Assembly (NCBI GenBank): GCA_947258805.1
Contig: CAMYJV010000103.1
Span: 1-9,279, forward strand
Source: an uncultured Gammaproteobacteria bacterium
Lineage (GTDB): Bacteria; Pseudomonadota; Gammaproteobacteria; GCA-2729495
DNA length: 9,279 nt
Reading direction: 5' to 3'
The notes under the pieces are model-generated. The model worked only from the letters and a program-made list of their open reading frames with translations. It was not told where the DNA came from and did not search any database. The position numbers and the translations under genes are program-made. Below, piece after piece: positions 4,558 to 9,279 of the stretch (the first letter of the stretch is position 1; each line of letters begins with the position of its first letter).

Positions 4558-6686
4558 GCGACACCCGCACGGCAACACGAGGGCACGGGTCCCTGTACGA
4601 GCTCTGCTGGCAGCACGGCAAGGCCAGCCGCCTGGGTGTGCTCGTAGACGGCAGCAACTACTTCGCGGCCCTGCGCGAGGCCCTGCTGAAAGCGCGTCGC
4701 TCCATTTACATCCTGGGTTGGGACATCGACAGCCGCACGCGGCTCGTCGGCGAAGACATTCCGCCCGCCGACGGCGCACCTGAGCTGCTCCGGGATTTCC
4801 TGGCTGAACTCGTGCGCAGGAACCGCCGGCTCCAGGTCAAGCTGCTGCTCTGGGACTGGTCGATGCTCCTGGCCGCCGAGCGCGAACTGCTGCCGCAGGT
4901 GTCCCTGGGATGGCAAACGCCCCGGCGTGTCGACATCTGCCTGGACGGCGAGCTGCCGTTCGGCGCCAGCCATCATCACAAGCTGGTGGTGGTCGACGAT
5001 CGCCTGGCATTCATCGGTGGCCTGGATCTGACCATTCGCCGCTGGGATACGCCCGCGCATGAACCCGACAATGAACAGCGCGTGGATCCCGACGGCCAGC
5101 CGTATCCGCCATTTCACGACCTGCATGCAGTCGTGGACGGTGCACCGGCGCAGGCCATCGCCAGCTTCTGTCGGCCCCGCTGGGAACAGGCGGCCGGCGA
5201 GCACCTGGAGCCCGCCGATCTGGACACGGACCCGTGGCCGGGTTGCGTAACACCGCAGTTCACCGATCTCGATACAGGCGTCGCACGCACGGTAGCCCGC
5301 TACTGCGGCGAAGGCGAAATCCGCGAAATTGAAGCTGTCTACGTGGCCGCCATTCGCGCGGCGGAACGCTTTATCTACATCGAGAACCAGTACGTCACGG
5401 CCGGCGTCGTCGCCGAGGCCCTGATCGAGCGCCTGCATGACAACCCCCGGCTGCAGGTGCTGTTTGTGTGCCCGCGCGCACCGGGCGGCTGGCTGGAAGC
5501 CAGCACCATGGGCGCCAGCCGTGAACGCATCATGGCACGCATCGCCGAGGCCGGCGTGGATGATCGCGTTCGCTTTGTAGAACCCGTCGTAAAGGCCGGC
5601 GACGACGAACAGGCAGTGATGGTGCACGCCAAATTGATGATTGTGGATGACTGCGTGCTGCTGATGGGTTCCGCCAATCTGAACAACCGCTCCCTCGGCT
5701 TCGATACGGAATGCAACCTGGTGCTGGATTGCGCGGCCCCGGTGCATCGCCAGGCCGCGCGCGAACTCAGGGCAAGGCTGCTGGCCGAGCACACGGGCGC
5801 CGCGCCGGAACAAGTGGACGCGCTGCTGGAAAACGACGGCGACTGCCTCGATGCACTGCAAGCACTGGGAGACGGCCGGCGCCGACTATCGCCCATCGAA
5901 CGCGACCCGTCCATCGACACGGAGTTGCTGGGTCCGCTGACCGCCGTCGCCGACCCGGAGGCGCCCCTCGATCCCCAGACCCTGTTGGGCGATAGCTTCG
6001 GTGGCCGGTCCGTCTCCGTGCTGAGGCAACGCGCCGTGCGGATTGCCGGTGCGCTGCTGCTGCTGGGGGCGCTGCTCGCCACGTGGCGCTACACCCCCTT
6101 GTCGGCATTGGTCGACGCGGAGTTCATCGCCGAGCGGCTCGCGGACACGCGCAACGACACCCGCACGACGCTGCTCATGCTCGGCCTGTTCGTTGGCGGC
6201 GGCCTGGTGTTCTTCCCGGTCACGGTGCTGATCGCGGCCGCGGCCATCGTGCTCGGTCCCACGCTCGGCTTTGCGACTGCGCTGGCAGGCACGCTGTTGT
6301 CGGCCACCGTGTCGTTCCTGGCGGGCCTGCAGCTGGAGGGGGTGTTGCGCAGCCTGATCCCGGGCGCGGTGCGCCGGAAGATCCGCTCGGCCATGAAAGA
6401 CAACGGCATCATGGCCGTGGCGGTCATGCGCAACGTCCCGGTGGCGCCTTTTACCGCGGTGAACCTGCTGGCGGGCCAGACCGGCATTCGGCTACCGGGA
6501 TTTCTGCTGGGCACTCTGCTCGGCATGGCGCCCGGTATCGCGATGTTGTGCATCATGGGCGACCGCGTGCGCGCGATCCTGACCGACCCGACACCGGGCA
6601 ACGTGGCCTGGCTGGTGACCGCCGTCGTCGCCTGGGTGGCCGTGATCTTCCTGCTGCAGAAACTCGCCAACCGTTTCAAATCATGA
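4554..6686 (+). CDS. Phospholipase D/cardiolipin synthase-like enzyme fused to a VTT (DedA-like) membrane domain
   Basis: This is a 710-residue two-part protein. The first part (residues about 15-480) has two HKD catalytic motifs: His141-Lys143-Asp148 (HHKLVVVDD) and His358-Lys360-Asp365 (HAKLMIVDD, followed by LLMGSANLNNRS). YIENQY, typical of eukaryote-like PLDs, lies between them. Such enzymes move phosphatidyl groups, as in cardiolipin synthesis or phospholipid hydrolysis. The second part (about 492-705) is hydrophobic. A membrane segment near 495-512 precedes a VTT/SNARE-associated domain with the FFPVTVLIAAAAIVLGP re-entrant-like stretch, a conserved VAVMRNVPVAPFTAVN segment and a final membrane helix. 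VTT proteins include lipid scramblases and DedA transporters. ATG at 4554 overlaps the previous stop; a TTG at 4533 is less likely. The fusion suggests that lipid made or cut by the PLD part is handled by the membrane part; this is inference. Confidence 0.9.
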   Translation: MSDTRTATRGHGSLYELCWQHGKASRLGVLVDGSNYFAALREALLKARRSIYILGWDIDSRTRLVGEDIPPADGAPELLRDFLAELVRRNRRLQVKLLLWDWSMLLAAERELLPQVSLGWQTPRRVDICLDGELPFGASHHHKLVVVDDRLAFIGGLDLTIRRWDTPAHEPDNEQRVDPDGQPYPPFHDLHAVVDGAPAQAIASFCRPRWEQAAGEHLEPADLDTDPWPGCVTPQFTDLDTGVARTVARYCGEGEIREIEAVYVAAIRAAERFIYIENQYVTAGVVAEALIERLHDNPRLQVLFVCPRAPGGWLEASTMGASRERIMARIAEAGVDDRVRFVEPVVKAGDDEQAVMVHAKLMIVDDCVLLMGSANLNNRSLGFDTECNLVLDCAAPVHRQAARELRARLLAEHTGAAPEQVDALLENDGDCLDALQALGDGRRRLSPIERDPSIDTELLGPLTAVADPEAPLDPQTLLGDSFGGRSVSVLRQRAVRIAGALLLLGALLATWRYTPLSALVDAEFIAERLADTRNDTRTTLLMLGLFVGGGLVFFPVTVLIAAAAIVLGPTLGFATALAGTLLSATVSFLAGLQLEGVLRSLIPGAVRRKIRSAMKDNGIMAVAVMRNVPVAPFTAVNLLAGQTGIRLPGFLLGTLLGMAPGIAMLCIMGDRVRAILTDPTPGNVAWLVTAVVAWVAVIFLLQKLANRFKS

Positions 6687-6779
6687 AGTGGGGCCGAGGG
6701 TCAGGTCCCGAATCAGCCCATTCACAATGCCTGCCGCCAGCCGCACAATGACAGCACACTGACTCGCAGTTCCCGCAAC

Positions 6780-8081
6780 ATGGCCCTGGCCGACGATCTC
6801 TACGACAAGCTGACGGATGACGAAGACGCTCGCGTCTGCGAGGACATTCGTGACGAGGCCTGCCGGGAAACGCCGCGCAGCTTCCTGCTGATCCTGTCGA
6901 GCTACTGCCTGACCAAGCTCGGTGACGCAATCGCCAGTCCGAAAACCACGCTGGCCTGGGTGACGACGGTGCTCGGTGCACCGGCCTTCGTGCTCGGCTT
7001 TCTCGTGCCGATTCGCGAATCGGGTTCGATGATTCCGCAGCTGTTCATCGGCAGCGCCATTCGCACGCTGCCGGTGCGCAAATGGGTGTGGGTGGCGGGC
7101 TGCATCGGCCAGTTCCTGGCCATCGCGGGCATCGGCCTGGTGGCGCTGACTTTGCGGGGCGCTGCCGCCGGCTGGGCGATTCTCGGTTTGATCACGGTCT
7201 TCAGCCTGGCGCGCGGCTTCTGTTCGGTGGCCGCGAAAGACGTGCTGGGCAAGACGATTCCCAAACCGAAGCGGGGCCAGTTGAACGGCTGGTCGGCGAG
7301 CGCTGCCGGCCTGGTGAGTGTTGGCCTGGGCCTGTTCCTGATGTTGCCCGGCGCGGGCCGCGTGGGCGACGCCTTGCTGGGCATGCTGCTGATCGGCGCC
7401 GGCAGCCTGTGGCTGATTGCCGCAGGTATCTATGCGCAGCTGCCGGAGTATCCCGGCGAGACCGATGGCGGGCGCAACGCGCTGGAAGCATTGGGGCGAC
7501 TGCGCCTGCTGGCGGACGACCGGCCCTTCCGCCGGTTTGTCATCACGCGGGCGCTGCTGATGTGCTCCGCGCTCAGTGCGCCGTTTTACGTCGCGCTGGC
7601 GCAGAACAAACTGGGCACCCCGAGTTACCTGCTGGGCGCCTTTGTGGCCGCCGCCGGCCTCGCGAGCCTGGTCAGCGCACCGGTCTGGGGACGCTTTGCC
7701 GATGTGTCGAGCAAGCGCGTAATGATTGCCGCCGCGCTGATTACCGCCGGCGTGGGCATTGCGACGGTGATCGTCGACCGGGTGCTACCGCAGTTGAGTG
7801 GCACGGTGTGGTTCCTGCCCTTTGCGTACTTCATCCTGTCGGTGGCGCACAGCGGCGTGCGGGTGGGGCGCAAGACCTACGTCGTCAACCTGGCGTCGGG
7901 CAATCAGCGCACGGACTACGTGGCGATCAGCAATACGGTCATCGGTGTGCTGCTGCTGATGGTCGGGTCGGTCGGCGCGCTGGCGCCGCTTATCACGAAC
8001 GCCGGCGTGATTGGACTACTTGCCCTGATGGGACTCGCCGGCGCTGTGCTCGGCACGACCCTGCCGGATACGGAAGCGTAA
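6780..8081 (+). CDS. Major facilitator superfamily permease, substrate unknown
   Basis: This 433-residue inner-membrane transporter has a charged cytoplasmic N-terminus (residues 1-33) and about 11-12 hydrophobic segments, roughly at 59-77, 102-125, 130-150, 172-190, 197-219, 255-275, 283-303, 314-333, 343-361, 385-405 and 408-427. The loop GRFADVSSKR (304-313) is a good MFS motif A (G-x-x-x-D-x-x-x-x-R), and the equivalent N-half loop is GSAIRTLPVRK. Length is normal for MFS. ATG at 6780 has no clear ribosome site. It lies 93 bases after the PLD/VTT gene on the same strand with no obvious terminator between, so co-transcription is possible. Its stop is 7 bases from the stop of the convergent photolyase gene. 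No residue pattern reveals the substrate; the neighbours allow either lipid-related export or a chance association. Confidence 0.82.
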   Translation: MALADDLYDKLTDDEDARVCEDIRDEACRETPRSFLLILSSYCLTKLGDAIASPKTTLAWVTTVLGAPAFVLGFLVPIRESGSMIPQLFIGSAIRTLPVRKWVWVAGCIGQFLAIAGIGLVALTLRGAAAGWAILGLITVFSLARGFCSVAAKDVLGKTIPKPKRGQLNGWSASAAGLVSVGLGLFLMLPGAGRVGDALLGMLLIGAGSLWLIAAGIYAQLPEYPGETDGGRNALEALGRLRLLADDRPFRRFVITRALLMCSALSAPFYVALAQNKLGTPSYLLGAFVAAAGLASLVSAPVWGRFADVSSKRVMIAAALITAGVGIATVIVDRVLPQLSGTVWFLPFAYFILSVAHSGVRVGRKTYVVNLASGNQRTDYVAISNTVIGVLLLMVGSVGALAPLITNAGVIGLLALMGLAGAVLGTTLPDTEA

Positions 8082-8088
8082 AGCAGTA

Positions 8089-9279
8089 TCAGCCGCCGTC
8101 GGGCAGTTCGTCCGTCCATTTCACGTAGGCCTCCACGTCGAACTTGCGTTCCAGGCCCGCGGCGTTCATGTAGCGCAGCTTCCCGAAAATGGGCCGTTCG
8201 GTCCACGCCCGGTCGTGCAGGCCGAAGATCCAGGCAACGTTCGCATAAGACGACGCGTCCCGACCGTCCAGGAAATAGCGGTTGTTGAGATCCAGCGCCG
8301 TGCGATACGCGTGTTCGGGCGTGTTGCACCACTCGAGAATTTTCTTGCCCCAGTACATGCGCATGTAGTTGTGCATGTACCCGGTTTTCTTCATCTCGGT
8401 GGTCGCCGCGTTCCAGTAGCGGTCGTGGGTGGCCGCGGCCTCGAGCTGCTTCGCCGTGTAACGGTTGGGGCGCGCATCCCCGGCGTGTTCCGCCAGGGTT
8501 TTCTTTGCCCAGTCTGGCAGGCACCGGAATGAATCGTAATGCTTCTCGAACTCGACGAAGTTGACGGCGAGCTCACGGCGCACGATCAGTTCTTCCAGGA
8601 ACGCAGCGCGATCGTCGGCGTTGGCGCCTTTGGTCGCTTTAGCTTTGCGGGCCACTTCCACCGGCGAGATCTGGCCAAAGTGCAGGTAGGGCGACAGCCG
8701 CGACGCACTGGGGTTGGCGGGGTCGTTGCGCGCTTTCGCGTAGCCCGGCAGGTCGTGTCGCAGAAATCGACCCAGGTGTCGTCGGGCCGCGGCGGTGCCG
8801 CCCATGAAACGGCGCACGCGGCCAATGCTGCGATTCACACGCAGTGCGGCGAGTGTTGTCTCGGGCTGCCGGGGATCACAGTCGCCCTGCACGTGTAACG
8901 GCAGTGAGGACTTCACGGGCCGGGTTGCGCCCAGGGCCCGCAGGTAGTCATCCACCCGCAGCATGATTTTCGGGCGCAGCGTTCGCGCCGCGTACTCTGC
9001 CTTGTCAGACGCCGCGTTCACGGGCACCACCACGTCGCCCTCCACCTGCACCACGGTGCAGCCGCTGCCCCGGGCAACTGCAGTGCGCCATTGCCGCAGG
9101 TGACGCAGGTAGCCGCGGTCGCAGACGACCAGCGACGCCTGTTTCGCGAGTTCCAGCGCCACCCGGTCCGGGCGGCCGCGGCGGACCACCAGCTTGATAC
9201 CGCGTTCGGCAAGCGCTTCGGCCGTGTCTGCCAGGCCCTCGAGCATGAAGGCGAAGGCGCGTTCGCTGGCCTCCGGGTA
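8089..9279 (-). CDS. phr: Class II CPD DNA photolyase (5' end beyond right edge)
   Basis: This enzyme uses light and FADH- to split cyclobutane pyrimidine dimers in DNA. The frame is open to the right edge, where it reads YPEASERAFAF just before MLEGLADT, a normal internal stretch of class II photolyases, so the true start lies outside the window. About 396 codons are present and perhaps 60-80 are missing. Visible are the antenna-type alpha/beta domain (VVCDRGYLRHLRQW, VEGDVVVPV) and the FAD domain (SPYLHFGQISP, EELIVRRELAVNF, RYWNAATTEMKKTGYMHNYM, MYWGKKILEW). Near the C-terminus are SSYANVAWIFGLHDRAWTE and RPIFGKLRYM, which are hallmarks of class II. The gene ends seven bases from the stop of the convergent MFS gene, with no room for separate terminators. 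Confidence 0.93.
   Translation of the reverse strand, partial: YPEASERAFAFMLEGLADTAEALAERGIKLVVRRGRPDRVALELAKQASLVVCDRGYLRHLRQWRTAVARGSGCTVVQVEGDVVVPVNAASDKAEYAARTLRPKIMLRVDDYLRALGATRPVKSSLPLHVQGDCDPRQPETTLAALRVNRSIGRVRRFMGGTAAARRHLGRFLRHDLPGYAKARNDPANPSASRLSPYLHFGQISPVEVARKAKATKGANADDRAAFLEELIVRRELAVNFVEFEKHYDSFRCLPDWAKKTLAEHAGDARPNRYTAKQLEAAATHDRYWNAATTEMKKTGYMHNYMRMYWGKKILEWCNTPEHAYRTALDLNNRYFLDGRDASSYANVAWIFGLHDRAWTERPIFGKLRYMNAAGLERKFDVEAYVKWTDELPDGG

Noticed and set aside
3740..4608. Exact 12-base repeat ACGAGCTCTGCT at 3740-3751 and 4597-4608
   Set aside because: A few 12-base repeats are expected by chance in a window of this size, and both copies encode the common Glu-Leu-Cys codons within genes.
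4482..5861. A 459-codon open frame on the minus strand opposite the PLD gene
   Set aside because: It is antisense to a clearly conserved enzyme with both HKD motifs. Its composition is what the reverse strand of GC-rich codons produces, and it has no recognisable domain.
7082..8128. A 348-codon plus-strand frame overlapping the MFS gene
   Set aside because: It is a frame-shifted shadow of the permease, rich in Arg/Gly/Ala, with no hydrophobic segments or motifs.

Overview
The window looks like a chromosomal stretch of a GC-rich proteobacterium, most probably a gammaproteobacterium. The grounds are the roughly 65-70% GC coding DNA, an outer-membrane TonB-dependent receptor, a class II photolyase and an EEP/phospholipase-D pair that recalls E. 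coli ybhP-clsB. No rRNA, tRNA, CRISPR array, transposase or integrase is visible. The genus cannot be fixed from the sequence alone.

Left part (1-1054, minus strand): a small membrane-anchored or secreted protein with a Cys/His/Met cluster lies upstream of, and probably in an operon with, a TonB-dependent receptor that leaves the window at base 1. Together they suggest uptake of a metal or metal complex; copper is a guess from the ligand types. A strong stem-loop lies between the two genes.

Debris zone (about 1085-2447): no intact gene is convincing here. It holds the front half of a cytidine deaminase (plus strand) that lacks its second zinc-binding motif. It also holds a minus-strand chimeric ORF: a secreted-protein start resembling the major royal jelly protein/yellow family, joined in frame to 24 residues of a class II photolyase C-terminus, followed by unrelated sequence. 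The photolyase scrap is about 79% identical in DNA to the matching part of the real photolyase gene at the right end of the window.

AT-richer island (about 2320-3770): an Xre/MbcA/ParS-type antitoxin gene and an overlapping gene for a long RES-domain toxin form a complete toxin-antitoxin module. It has its own plausible promoter, with a perfect 10-bp palindrome between the -35 and -10 elements. The lower GC content and the neighbouring gene scraps point to horizontal acquisition into a rearrangement-prone site.

Right part (3826-9279): an EEP-family hydrolase and a two-HKD phospholipase D/cardiolipin-synthase-like enzyme fused to a VTT (DedA-like) membrane domain overlap by ATGA and must be co-translated. 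This is probably a membrane-lipid unit. An MFS permease follows on the same strand after 93 bases. It converges, with only 7 bases between stop codons, on the class II CPD photolyase gene, which enters from the right edge and is missing its first codons.
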